A stretch of 64,000 nt of DNA from Bacillus swezeyi (GCF_001969815.1 NZ_MRBK01000011.1:112168-176167); one strand, 5' to 3'. Shown: positions 17,480 to 26,004, counted from the stretch's first letter. The notes: generated by a model from the letters alone, not told the origin. A program made the numbers and translations.

Positions 17480-18124
17480 CTATATTGAATGCTTTTTACC
17501 TTTATCATCATTAGGTGATGTACTGGATTGTATTAATATGCGGTCCAATACTTTTTCAGTAAATGGCATAAAGTAATTAAGTATCAGCCCTCCTAAACAA
17601 ACGGTTAATAAAGTTCCAACGCCAATTGGTCCATTTAAAATCAGAGCCATGATCAAGAGGACGAGGTAAATGAATGTTCTGGAAAAAAATACATTTGTTC
17701 TCGCTAATTCTTGGAGGATTAATGTTAATCGGTCAACTGGAATCGGTGCGAAATTTGTGTGTAAATATGTTGCAGTTCCTAATCCTATAACAACTAAGCC
17801 GATTCCAAAACAAATAACTTTGCTGTACCATCGTTCAGGTGTTACAAAAAAGTGCAATAAAAAAAGCCACATATCAATACCCATACCCGTTATAAATGCT
17901 GTTAACATCCCCAAAACTTCCGGTTTTTGTCTTTTTAAAAATGAATTACAGCATATCAATATTAAAGCTATTATGATTTCCCAACTTCCCACAGTGAGCC
18001 CCGCATTGATAGACAGTCCTATCAGAAGTGCATCAAAAGGTGAAGTTCCAAGGTCTGATTGGATCGTGAAAGAAATACCAAGGGTTAAGATTAAAATTCC
18101 TAATACATAAAAAACATATTTCAC
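17480..18124 (-). CDS. YczE/YyaS-type five-TM membrane protein
   Basis: About 214 residues and five hydrophobic segments: VLGILILTLGISFTIQSDLGTSPFDALLIGLS, then ITGMGIDMWLFLL and APIPVDRLTLILQELA. These match the YczE/YyaS (YitT-related) membrane protein family of unknown transport or regulatory role. GTG 18124 is chosen because AAGAGG lies 9 bases before it; the tandem ATGs at 18145/18142 have no ribosome site and would place the start beside the operator. Divergent from a MarR regulator with a palindrome between them, so MarR control is likely. Confidence 0.7.
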   Translation of the reverse strand: MKYVFYVLGILILTLGISFTIQSDLGTSPFDALLIGLSINAGLTVGSWEIIIALILICCNSFLKRQKPEVLGMLTAFITGMGIDMWLFLLHFFVTPERWYSKVICFGIGLVVIGLGTATYLHTNFAPIPVDRLTLILQELARTNVFFSRTFIYLVLLIMALILNGPIGVGTLLTVCLGGLILNYFMPFTEKVLDRILIQSSTSPNDDKGKKHSI

Positions 18125-18151
18125 TTTACTCGACCTCTTCATCATTATTTT

Positions 18152-18217
18152 TTTATTGCAAATGCAATAAAGTTGAGTTATATTTAATTTACGCCAATTT
18201 TATTGTATTTGCAACAA
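18152..18217. promoter_or_regulatory. Operator palindromes between the membrane protein and marR genes
   Basis: A perfect palindrome, TTTATTGCA-AA-TGCAATAAA (18152-18171), and a related imperfect copy, TATTGTATTTGCAACA (18201-18216), lie in the divergent intergenic region. This is the expected arrangement for an autoregulated MarR repressor. Confidence 0.7.
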
Positions 18218-18241
18218 AAATATGTACGCAGGGAGTTAATG

Positions 18242-18694
18242 ATGAAGGACATTCTTCGTGAAATTGGAATGATTGCCAGGGCATTAGATTCTATAAGCAA
18301 TATCGAATTTAAAGAACATGACCTTACAAAAGGGCAGTATTTGTACCTTGTCCGAATATGTGAAAACCCGGGAATCATTCAAGAAAAGCTTGCTGAGATG
18401 ATTAAAGTAGACAGGACAACCGCAGCTCGTGCAATAAAAAAACTTGAAATGAAGGGCTTTATTGAAAGGAAAGATGATGAACATAACAAAAAAATAAAAA
18501 AACTCTTTCCAACAGAAAAGGGAAAAAAGGTATTTCCTTTTATAAAAAGAGAAAATGACCATTCGAATCGTGTCGCATTAGATGGATTTTCCGAAAGAGA
18601 AGTGGAAACCATCTTCAATCTTCTTCAAAGAGTAAGAAAAAATATAGAAAAAGACTGGGAATTCGTCAAAAAGGGAAACAAGAGAAATTATTGA
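18242..18694 (+). CDS. MarR-family transcriptional regulator
   Basis: 150 residues with a winged helix: QEKLAEMIKVDRTTAARAIKKLEMKGFIERKDDEHNKK is the recognition helix plus wing, followed by FPTEKGKKVFPFI and a dimerisation helix. ATG 18242 follows AGGGAG (18230-18235) with 6 bases spacing; ATG 18239 is adjacent. Divergent from the YczE-like gene, upstream of paiA. The ligand is unknown. Likely represses itself and the divergent gene through the 18152 palindrome. Confidence 0.82.
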   Translation: MKDILREIGMIARALDSISNIEFKEHDLTKGQYLYLVRICENPGIIQEKLAEMIKVDRTTAARAIKKLEMKGFIERKDDEHNKKIKKLFPTEKGKKVFPFIKRENDHSNRVALDGFSEREVETIFNLLQRVRKNIEKDWEFVKKGNKRNY

Positions 18695-18719
18695 TGAGAT
18701 AAAGGAGCGGCCGATTTAA

Positions 18720-19238
<519 letters not shown>

Positions 19239-19254
19239 CTGAAGGAGGATTATT

Positions 19255-19872
19255 ATGTATATTCCAAAATATTTTAAGATCACAAACGTTGATGAAATTT
19301 TGGATTTTGTTCAAAAAAACTCTTTTGGCACAATCGTCACAACTGAACAAGAGAAACCAATCGCCACTCATTTGCCTTTGGTGTTAAATAAAAAAGGTGA
19401 TGATTACTATATTACTGGGCATATCGCTTATGGAAATCCTCAGTGGAGAACATTTGAAACCTGTGAAGATGTGCTTGTTATGTTCCAGGGGCCGCACGCT
19501 TACATTTCTTCTTCTTGGTATGGGCATGAAGAAGTTCCAACATGGAATTATCAAGCCGTCCATGTATATGGTAAAGCAAGCATTTTAGAGAAAGATGAAT
19601 TGTTAGAAGGATTAACAATAATGATGGGAAAATACGAAAAACATCGAGAAAATCCAATTTTAATGGATAAACTTTCTCCTCAACTCTTAGAACGTCAACT
19701 GAAAGGTATTGTCGGATTTAAGATTAAGGTGGGAGAAATTCAGGCTGCATATAAATTAAGTCAGAACCGAAATGAAACGGATTATATGAACATCATTGAT
19801 CAATTACAAAATGAAGGAAATCCACATTCGAAACAAATGGCAGAACTGATGGAAAAGAGATTAAAAAATTAA
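19255..19872 (+). CDS. paiB: PaiB, FMN-binding split-barrel protein
   Basis: 205 residues: MYIPKYFKITNVDEILDFVQ then VTTEQEKPIATHLPLVLNK, NPQWRTFETCEDVLVMFQGPHAYISSSWY and VPTWNYQAVHVYGKA, the signature of the PaiB/FMN-binding split-barrel family. It functions genetically with PaiA as a transcriptional/metabolic regulator in B. subtilis; the biochemical activity is not settled. A strong GGAGG precedes ATG 19255. No terminator is obvious before the pseudogene that follows. Confidence 0.9.
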   Translation: MYIPKYFKITNVDEILDFVQKNSFGTIVTTEQEKPIATHLPLVLNKKGDDYYITGHIAYGNPQWRTFETCEDVLVMFQGPHAYISSSWYGHEEVPTWNYQAVHVYGKASILEKDELLEGLTIMMGKYEKHRENPILMDKLSPQLLERQLKGIVGFKIKVGEIQAAYKLSQNRNETDYMNIIDQLQNEGNPHSKQMAELMEKRLKN

Positions 19873-19910
19873 ATATAATCCAACTTTTATTAAATCCTCA
19901 GATGCAAGAA

Positions 19911-20175
19911 TTAAGGAACGGAACGGAGCAATTGCTCTTTCTTTAATTGGATTGGGATGCGAACTTTGGATTAATTAGTGGTACTGCTCAAATTGTTAAT
20001 TCTACAGAGCTTTTAACTCGCGCGACAGTTCAAGGAACACTTGATGTTTTTACTGCATTAGCATGGGCTTCTGGCGGGGCTCTTTAATAATACAAGTGAT
20101 GTCGCACTATCTCTGAGCATAGAGCTATTATTCTTAGTTCTTATACCGATTGTCATTTGGTTCCGCAAGAAATAA
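19911..20175 (+). pseudogene. Relic of an MFS transporter gene (C-terminal helices 10-12)
   Basis: Translation with frameshifts restores an MFS C terminus. One frame gives NFGLISGTAQIVNSTELLTRATVQGTLDVFTALAWASGGAL followed by two stops; another gives DVALSLSIELLFLVLIPIVIWFRKK and a natural stop at 20175. The N-terminal three quarters are missing. No start or ribosome site. A terminator follows at 20177. Confidence 0.7.
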
Positions 20176-20176
20176 A

Positions 20177-20204
20177 GGATAGTCGAAAGGCTATTCTTTT
20201 TTTT
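20177..20204 (+). terminator. Terminator after the MFS relic
   Basis: GGATAG / CTATTC arms and eight T. Confidence 0.7.
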
Positions 20205-20394
20205 ATTTTTCATTAATAGACAGGGCATTAGTGACATGTGCATAATTACATACTTATTCAGTGGTTTATTATAGTCTAAAAACAGTGGCCCATTTTGTGC
20301 CCAAAATGAATAATAAAATGATGAAAACTGGTGTAATGAATGACTACAAATGCTATTATGAAAAAGTCAGTGATTCATATCAAAACTTGATCAT

Positions 20395-20490
20395 ATGCCA
20401 GGAGACGGAAAACGTGATCGTTTGGGACTTGATAGGAAAACACCAGATTATGAAGAAGTAAAAGGAAAAGAAACAAAGTTAGAAAGTTAG
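20395..20490 (+). pseudogene. Relic of a gene 3' end, copy B (MPGDGKRDRLGLDRKTPDYEE)
   Basis: 31 codons homologous to 16558-16665 and followed by the same hairpin type. An overlapping frame (20261-20461) is open but has no coding character. Probably a decayed copy of the same unknown gene. Confidence 0.4.
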
Positions 20491-20506
20491 AATTAAGAAT
20501 AAATTT

Positions 20507-20530
20507 AAAGCAGGCATATGCCTGCTTTTT
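20507..20530. terminator. AAAGCAGGC-type bidirectional terminator
   Basis: AAAGCAGGC / GCCTGCTTT with ATAT loop (20507-20528). Has A and T runs on both sides, so it can serve the phr gene on the minus strand and the relic on the plus strand. Confidence 0.75.
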
Positions 20531-20775
20531 CAAGTGATAGCTTTTTCAGCGGTTTGAAATTCATTGATCGATGATGTAATCATTCTTCCAGCGGTTTGAA
20601 ATTCATTGATCGACGATGTAATCATTCTTCCGGTGGTTTGAAATTCATTGATCGACGATGTAATCATTCTTCCAGCGATTTGGTAAGAGTCGGAGGGGGT
20701 AGTAAATTTAATCGGAATTGTTGTTAATGCGGCCAAAGAGAATAAAGTAATACAGAGTAGAATTTTGTTTTTCAT
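20530..20775 (-). CDS. Phr signalling-peptide precursor with four candidate pheromones
   Basis: 81 residues: a secretion signal (KNKILLCITLFSLAALTTIPI), then three near-perfect 14-residue repeats of the form GRMITSSINEFQT(A/T), and a C-terminal EKAIT. GRMIT and EKAIT both fit the Phr pentapeptide pattern (basic residue at position 2, hydrophobic then Thr/Gly at the end, compare ERGMT, EKMIG). The EKAIT is at the extreme C terminus, where B. subtilis Phr peptides are usually cut. At DNA level each repeat is 42 bp and differs by only 1-3 bases. The ribosome site GGGGAG overlaps the rap stop, 6 bases upstream, so rap and phr are coupled. The number of peptides is unusually high; classic Phr precursors encode one. 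Confidence 0.88.
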   Translation of the reverse strand: MKNKILLCITLFSLAALTTIPIKFTTPSDSYQIAGRMITSSINEFQTTGRMITSSINEFQTAGRMITSSINEFQTAEKAIT

Positions 20776-20781
20776 AAAAAA

Positions 20782-21891
20782 TCAACTCCCCTTTTTGTTT
20801 ATATTCATTGCATGAATAGCTTTTCGGTAAAATTGGACTGATTCCTCAAGTTTACCAATTTTATTATAATATTCTGCTGCGTCTAAAGCCAATTCCTCAA
20901 CATCTGCATACAGCGCCTTATTTTCAAGATATTTGAATTCCTCCTCTGTAGAACCATGATCAAAATAAATTTTTCTCAATATGTTAAGTTGCGCTTCATG
21001 GGATTTGTCATTTATAGACTTGGCATTCTCTACACCTTGTTCATAAAAGCTTAGTGCCTCTGGAAAATTCCCTTGTTTTAAACAAACATACATTAACTGA
21101 AATAAAGCTTTAGGTATATATGAAGAATTTTTTTTCTTAAATATTGATAAAGACTTTTGTATATGTTCATATGATTCAGAAAAATGTTTCAAATAAAAAT
21201 GGCAGTTCCCCAAATTGAAATAAGCTGACGCTAATAAGTGGTTATTATCCATTTTCTTAGTTTTATGTAAAGCAAATTGTAAGGTTTTTAAGGCGTCTTT
21301 ATATTTCATGGTATCAACTTGATTTCCGGCTATAACGAAATAGCAATATATTTCTTTTTCTATTAAGGTCTCATGTGCTTTGAATGTATTGATCGCCATT
21401 GTGGCATAATTCATGGATATATAGTTCTGTCTGAGGTGGTAGTAAACTTCGGATAGCTTATAATAAAATTCGGCTTTTTCTTCTTCGCTATCAACAGAGG
21501 CTAATTTTTTTTCGGCGATTTTGTAACAGGTTATTGCTGTATTGAAATTATGTTGCTTGAATTCATACCTCCCTTTAAAAAACCAATAGTAGCAGTGAAT
21601 CATTTCATCAATTTGGGTGCTTTGCATGTCCTCTTTTTTGGTTTCAATACTTGATAATGAAGCAGAAATGTCAATTGCGTCGTTAGGTTTCAAATCTCTT
21701 AACATAATATTGTGACGGAAATCAATTAAAGAGTAATACAACAATACTGTTTGGTCTTCTTCCATTTCCTCGAAATCTCGTTGAATTTCGGCTTTAATGA
21801 ATTCTGCGTCTGTGACTTGATTTCTGCGTATCTTCGAATACCATTCATTAATTTTTATTGCCACATTCTCTGATGGAATTTTTTGTTTCAT
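20782..21891 (-). CDS. Rap-family response-regulator aspartate phosphatase
   Basis: 369 residues, the Rap/NprR architecture: N-terminal three-helix bundle (KINEWYSKIRRNQVTDAEF, MEEDQTVLLYYSLIDFRHNIM) and about six C-terminal tetratricopeptide repeats (AIACYKIAEKKL-like, YFNLGNCHFYLKHFSESYEHIQKSL). Rap proteins dephosphorylate Spo0F-P or block ComA DNA binding and are inhibited by their cognate Phr peptide bound in the TPR groove. ATG 21891 follows GAGAGGGG; the longer frame to 21942 lacks a ribosome site. The target cannot be told from sequence alone. Forms an operon with the multi-pheromone phr gene. Confidence 0.92.
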   Translation of the reverse strand: MKQKIPSENVAIKINEWYSKIRRNQVTDAEFIKAEIQRDFEEMEEDQTVLLYYSLIDFRHNIMLRDLKPNDAIDISASLSSIETKKEDMQSTQIDEMIHCYYWFFKGRYEFKQHNFNTAITCYKIAEKKLASVDSEEEKAEFYYKLSEVYYHLRQNYISMNYATMAINTFKAHETLIEKEIYCYFVIAGNQVDTMKYKDALKTLQFALHKTKKMDNNHLLASAYFNLGNCHFYLKHFSESYEHIQKSLSIFKKKNSSYIPKALFQLMYVCLKQGNFPEALSFYEQGVENAKSINDKSHEAQLNILRKIYFDHGSTEEEFKYLENKALYADVEELALDAAEYYNKIGKLEESVQFYRKAIHAMNINKKGS

Positions 21892-22104
21892 GATGCAAAC
21901 CCCTCTCATAATCAATACGTTCTCTATATCCATATATTGCATATATTAACATGTTTTCTCGATTTCGAGAATTAAAAAATTGAAAGTTTTCGGTGTGCCG
22001 CAATAAGGCTTTTTTGCCATGAATTGTTTACTCTTTTACTATAAAGAAGGAACCTATAGTTGATGATAGGAGAATAAAACAATACCGTGATGTCAAAAAT
22101 AAAA

Positions 22105-22153
22105 TTAACGTGACACCAATTAGTGTCCTATAATCAAGACACCAATTAGTGTC
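22105..22153 (+). promoter_or_regulatory. Promoter with two identical operators for the ArsR-type regulator
   Basis: TTAACG (22105-22110), 18 bases, TATAAT (22129-22134). The palindrome GACACCAATTAGTGTC occurs twice (22112-22127 and 22138-22153), 26 bp apart, flanking the -10. This predicts tight autorepression by the encoded regulator. Confidence 0.75.
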
Positions 22154-22173
22154 CAATTAAGGGTGAGTGGATT

Positions 22174-22893
22174 TTGTACGAAAAAAATCAAGAGCGTGAT
22201 ATTTATGCAGCCATTGCTGACCCAGCAAGACGCAAATTGCTGCGTTTGTTGGCGGACGTGGAAGAAGTGCCGCTCAAAGAGTTGACCGTTCATTTTGAAA
22301 TGGGTCGTACTGCGGTTTCGAAGCATTTGGCCATTCTTAAAGAGGCTGATCTCGTCATCAGCAGAAAGGTCGGCAGGGAAACGCGTTATCGGCTGAACGC
22401 TGCCCCATTGAAAGAAATTGAGGACTGGGTATCGTTTTACAGGAAATTCTGGAGTGAAAGAATGTTGATTTTAAACCAAATATTACAGGAGGAACAAAAA
22501 ATGAGTTTAACAGTATCACAAGATTTTCATTTTAAGAGCCCGATCGAGAAGGTATGGCACGCCTTAACAGATACAGATACTCTTGCAAAATGGATCATGG
22601 CTAATGACTTTAAACCTGTCGTCGGACATAAATTTCAGTTTCGGAATGAACAGTGGAATTTAATTATTGATTCCGAAGTTCTTGAAGTGGACGAGCCTTA
22701 TCAGTTATCTTACACTTGGGTAGGCGGCGGGATAAACACTACAGTCACATGGACATTAAAGCATGAGGATGGAACAACCTACTTACATCTTGAACACACA
22801 GGATTCGAAAAAGAAGATCAAGCGTTCAATGGTGCGAAATATGGTTGGGTTAGAATGGGCGAAGAACTTAAAAAATTGTTAGAGGAAATGTAA
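22174..22893 (+). CDS. ArsR-type HTH fused to an SRPBCC (AHSA1/START) domain
   Basis: 239 residues in one frame. Residues 1-100 are an ArsR winged helix (ADPARRKLLRLLADVEEVPLKELTVHFEMGRTAVSKHLAILKEADLV). From residue 110 an SRPBCC ligand-binding domain follows (SQDFHFKSPIEKVWHALTDTDTLAKWIMANDFKPVVG...). TTG 22174 is the start, with GGGTGAGTGG upstream. A perfect AGGAGG at 22486-22491, nine bases before ATG 22501, sits exactly at the domain junction, so the SRPBCC half could also be made alone. Such fusions sense small hydrophobic ligands; the target is unknown. Confidence 0.8.
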   Translation: MYEKNQERDIYAAIADPARRKLLRLLADVEEVPLKELTVHFEMGRTAVSKHLAILKEADLVISRKVGRETRYRLNAAPLKEIEDWVSFYRKFWSERMLILNQILQEEQKMSLTVSQDFHFKSPIEKVWHALTDTDTLAKWIMANDFKPVVGHKFQFRNEQWNLIIDSEVLEVDEPYQLSYTWVGGGINTTVTWTLKHEDGTTYLHLEHTGFEKEDQAFNGAKYGWVRMGEELKKLLEEM

Positions 22894-22974
22894 GACCAAA
22901 ACTCTAAACCTGTTTTTAAGTATTAGCTAACATATAAGAAAAAAGAAACTGCTCGGAAATAGGGGTGTTCCTTG

Positions 22975-23568
22975 ATGAAAAATAGTAGAATGAATCCTAA
23001 GGTTGATGACTTTTTAAGTAAAGCTGAAAAGTGGAAGGAAGAATATAAGCAGTTGAGAAATATCGTTCTTGACTGTGAGCTGACCGAAGAATTTAAGTGG
23101 ATGCATCCTTGCTACACGTTAAATAAAAAAAACGTCGTTTTAATACATGGATTTAAAGAATATTGTGCGCTTCTGTTTCACAAAGGCGCCTTGTTAAAGG
23201 ATCCCCATGGGATTCTCATCCAACAAACGGAGAATGTACAGGCGGCGCGCCAAATTCGGTTCACCAATGTTCAAGAGATAGTTGAAATAGAACCCATTTT
23301 GAAAGCCTATATTGATGAAGCCGTTGAAGTTGAAAATGCCGGTTTGGAAGTGAATTTTAAAGAGAATACGGAATTCATCATTCCAGAAGAACTTCAAAAT
23401 AAATTCGATGAAATCCCTGCCCTGAAAACTGCTTTTGAAGCATTGACCCCGGGACGGCAAAGAGCATACATTCTTTATTTTTCTCAAGCCAAACAATCCA
23501 AAACTCGAGTGTCAAGGGTTGAAAAATATGTACAGAAAATTCTCGATGGAAAGGGATTAAAGGATTAG
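22975..23568 (+). CDS. ydeI: YdeI/OmpD-associated family protein (DUF1801)
   Basis: 197 residues nearly identical to B. subtilis YdeI: NPKVDDFLSKAEKWKEEYKQLR, EFKWMHPCYTLNKKNVVLIHGFKEYCALLFHKGALL, and C-terminal LTPGRQRAYILYFSQAKQSKTRVSRVEKYV. N-terminal DUF1801 fold plus C-terminal bacteriocin-protection-like (YdeI) segment. Function unknown; related proteins are linked to stress or antimicrobial resistance. ATG 22975 follows AGGGGTG. Confidence 0.87.
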   Translation: MKNSRMNPKVDDFLSKAEKWKEEYKQLRNIVLDCELTEEFKWMHPCYTLNKKNVVLIHGFKEYCALLFHKGALLKDPHGILIQQTENVQAARQIRFTNVQEIVEIEPILKAYIDEAVEVENAGLEVNFKENTEFIIPEELQNKFDEIPALKTAFEALTPGRQRAYILYFSQAKQSKTRVSRVEKYVQKILDGKGLKD

Positions 23569-23616
23569 TATATCCGATGAGAAAATAAATGAATCAAACT
23601 TTATGATATGACCTCA

Positions 23617-23643
23617 CTTTGTTTATTTGGAAAAAGGTGTCCG
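23617..23643 (+). repeat. 27-bp repeat shared with the xylanase island
   Basis: CTTTGTTTATTTGG then AAAAAGGTGTCCG; differs by one base from 15358-15384. It sits immediately before the nuclease relic. Origin unknown, perhaps a fragment of a common mobile element. Confidence 0.45.
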
Positions 23644-23689
23644 TAAACATCTATTGTCATCTTTATAGAAGCATGTACTAGCCGTTCTT

Positions 23690-23868
23690 TTTTTAATAAA
23701 GCTACGCGGCAATACTAAACCGGGATACGATCGAGACGAGTATCCTCTATGGTCATGTGTTTGAGCGGGAGACGTTTTTGTGAGATTATGCCGCATCTAG
23801 GTTTGGAAAGCTGTTGAGGTCAGATATTGATGGAACAAAAGTGTTGATTGTTTGTGGTGCAGTGAAAC
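23690..23868 (+). pseudogene. Relic of a NucA/NucB-type extracellular nuclease gene
   Basis: Frame-shifted pieces read GNTKPGYDRDEYPLWSCV and, further on, RSDIDGTKVLIVCGA. The first matches the NucA/NucB/YncB signature TKPGYDRDEYP(F/M)A(M/S) and the second the family C terminus DGT(K/R)VL(F/I)IV. Stops interrupt every frame. The 5' part is lost. A CCCTCAA/TTGAGGG hairpin (23876-23890) follows. Confidence 0.6.
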
Positions 23869-24068
23869 AAAAAAACCCTCAACTTGAGGGCTTTAGCTCA
23901 AAACTCTCCATTCCGCTGTTATTTGTAAAATCCACATGAAATTTCTTTGTTCTTTCCATAAGGTTTAATCACCTATTCTTCTTCATTCAGCATCATAAGT
24001 TCTTAATCTAGACTTTTTACTTCCTGAATTGTTGACAGATGATGCACCTTTCCACCGTTATGCCGTTC

Positions 24069-24099
24069 AGGCTGCCGAGATTTTCTCGACAGCCTTTTT
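24069..24099 (+). terminator. Terminator-like hairpin
   Basis: AGGCTG-CCGAG / CTCG-ACAGCCT and five T, in a 600-bp stretch (23569-24202) that otherwise holds only relics. Confidence 0.65.
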
Positions 24100-24202
24100 G
24101 AGATTCATAAACACCATGTTCATATTTTTGAGATGGTTTTCCATAAATGGATAGCCTATAATTGTGATGCAATCCATTTTTATTAGAAAAGGGGGGCTGA
24201 AG

Positions 24203-25609
24203 ATGAGAGTATTGTATTTTATTTTATCAGTAGGTATTTTAGCTTCTGTTATGCTTGTCTTAGCTTATGATAAGACAAGAGCGAATGAAGACGAACAAGC
24301 AAACCGCTTATATGTTTCTCCGGATGGAAATGATCAAAATGAAGGAACGAAAGAAAAGCCGTTTCGTACACTGGCACATGCCGCAAAAGAGGCTGTTGCC
24401 GGCACAACCGTCATGATTCGGGAAGGTACATATCATGAAACACTTGATGTAAAGCATAGCGGGACGGACGGAAAGCCTGTCACATTCCGAAACTATGAGA
24501 ATGAAAAAGTCGTGATGAGCGGGGAATCAGTTGCGGACGCAGAATATGAAACACCGTTAATTCGTATTCACAATAAACAGTACATCACAATCAGCGGTCT
24601 GACAATGAAAGATCTTTCTGTTTCATCCGAAGAAGCAACCGCCATGGGAATTTACATTTCAGGCTCCAGCAGTCATATTACCATTAAGAACAATCACGTC
24701 CGGGATATAAAGACAACAGCGGATGAGGGCAATGCCCACGGAATTGCGGTCTATGGAACTGGCAGCATGAAAGACATTAAGATCGAGGGCAATACGGTGG
24801 AAAAACTGACACTCGGAGCGAGTGAAGCGGTTGTGCTAAATGGAAACATCGACGGTTTCACGATTGCGGGCAATGTGGTCCGTGACAATAACAACATCGG
24901 TATTGATCTTATCGGCTATGAAGGAACTGCGGATCGAAATGATTTTGTGCGCAACGGTGTCGTAGAAAACAATACGGTTTCTCATAACTCGACTTACGGA
25001 AATCCCGCCTATGGGGATGATTACTCGGCTGGCGGCATATATGTCGATGGAGGACAAAGTATTGAAATTAAGAAAAACACAGTCTGCGGCAATGATATCG
25101 GTATTGAAGCAACGTCTGAACATAAAGGGAAATATGCCGCAGATATTCAAATAACCGATAACACGGTGTATCAGAACGCTTATACAGGTATTTCAATCGG
25201 CGGATACGACAAAGAGCGGGGAGGCACCATCGATTCTGTCATTTCTCACAATATTGTGTACCGCAATGATACAAAGGGGCTGTATGGCGGGCAGCTGCTG
25301 CTGCAGTACGATACAAAAAATAACAAAATCGAAAAGAACATCATGACAGCAAGTGATTCGCGATTATTTATTGCGAACGATTTCACGAAAAATGAAGGGA
25401 ATACGATGAATCATAACGTTTACCATAAGGAAGCCGGCAAAGACGGCTTATGGATTTGGAAAAAGAATGAATACGACTCGTTTTCGTCTTATCAAAACGC
25501 AACAAATAATGATGCAGATTCTATTTATTCCGATCCGATGTATCGTGACGAGGAGTCTTATGACTTTACATTAGATCCAGATTCACCAGCTCGATCTGTC
25601 ATTGAGTAA
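24203..25609 (+). CDS. Secreted right-handed beta-helix protein (pectate-lyase-like)
   Basis: 468 residues. A signal peptide (MRVLYFILSVGILASVMLVLAYDK) is followed by LYVSPDGNDQNEGTKEKPFRTLAHAAK, the DUF1565/PL9-type entry motif. About ten beta-helix coils follow, with Asn ladders (NHVRDI, NTVEKL, NVVRDN, NTVSHN, NTVCGN, NTVYQN). Probably a polysaccharide lyase or epimerase acting outside the cell; the catalytic residue is not certain, so no activity is assigned. ATG 24203 has GGGGGG 6 bases upstream. GC content is higher than in the relics around it. Confidence 0.8.
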   Translation: MRVLYFILSVGILASVMLVLAYDKTRANEDEQANRLYVSPDGNDQNEGTKEKPFRTLAHAAKEAVAGTTVMIREGTYHETLDVKHSGTDGKPVTFRNYENEKVVMSGESVADAEYETPLIRIHNKQYITISGLTMKDLSVSSEEATAMGIYISGSSSHITIKNNHVRDIKTTADEGNAHGIAVYGTGSMKDIKIEGNTVEKLTLGASEAVVLNGNIDGFTIAGNVVRDNNNIGIDLIGYEGTADRNDFVRNGVVENNTVSHNSTYGNPAYGDDYSAGGIYVDGGQSIEIKKNTVCGNDIGIEATSEHKGKYAADIQITDNTVYQNAYTGISIGGYDKERGGTIDSVISHNIVYRNDTKGLYGGQLLLQYDTKNNKIEKNIMTASDSRLFIANDFTKNEGNTMNHNVYHKEAGKDGLWIWKKNEYDSFSSYQNATNNDADSIYSDPMYRDEESYDFTLDPDSPARSVIE

Positions 25610-25633
25610 AGCATATTTTTTTAAGAAAGGGAC

Positions 25634-25894
25634 ATGAGCAGACTTCCTTCAGAATCAAAGGTGGGAATATTTTTGAACGAATTTGTGCCTAAAGCTTTTC
25701 AAATGTTAGGGATCATTGGTTTCATTTTAGCCTTTGTCCAAATCTCAATTGGCTGGTTTATAGGATTTTTCTTTTCGGGTCTGTTCTTCATGATGTTGAA
25801 AACAAAGGATGATAAAACGGGAACATTTAATGTAATGGCGGGAATCTCGGCTTTCCTGTATTCATTTTATTGCTTATTTACCCAGGTTTTATGA
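25634..25894 (+). CDS. Small three-TM membrane protein, unknown function
   Basis: Up to 86 residues with three hydrophobic segments (FQMLGIIGFILAFVQ, GWFIGFFFSGLFFMML, GISAFLYSFYCLF), resembling DUF3953-type small membrane proteins. The start is ambiguous: ATG 25634 is only 2 bases from AAAGGG, while a TTG further on (NEFVPKAFQ) has GGTGGG at a better distance. An AAAGCAGGC-type terminator lies at 25939-25960. Confidence 0.55.
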   Translation: MSRLPSESKVGIFLNEFVPKAFQMLGIIGFILAFVQISIGWFIGFFFSGLFFMMLKTKDDKTGTFNVMAGISAFLYSFYCLFTQVL

Positions 25895-25938
25895 CTAAGT
25901 CGGTTTTGCTGAATTGGATCATTTATAGAGCAAGATTT

Positions 25939-25964
25939 AAAGCAGGCATAAGCCTGCTTTTTTG
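25939..25964 (+). terminator. AAAGCAGGC-type terminator
   Basis: AAAGCAGGC (25939-25947) / GCCTGCTTT (25952-25960) then T run. Confidence 0.8.
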
Positions 25965-26004
25965 GAGCATTAAAAGCCGAGAAATAAATAAGGAGAGCGG
26001 CAAC

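Noticed and set aside
20530..20700. Tandem 42-bp repeats considered as a CRISPR-like or minisatellite array
   Set aside because: The unit is a multiple of three, stays in frame in a Phr precursor and has no unique spacers. No CRISPR array or cas gene is present in the window.
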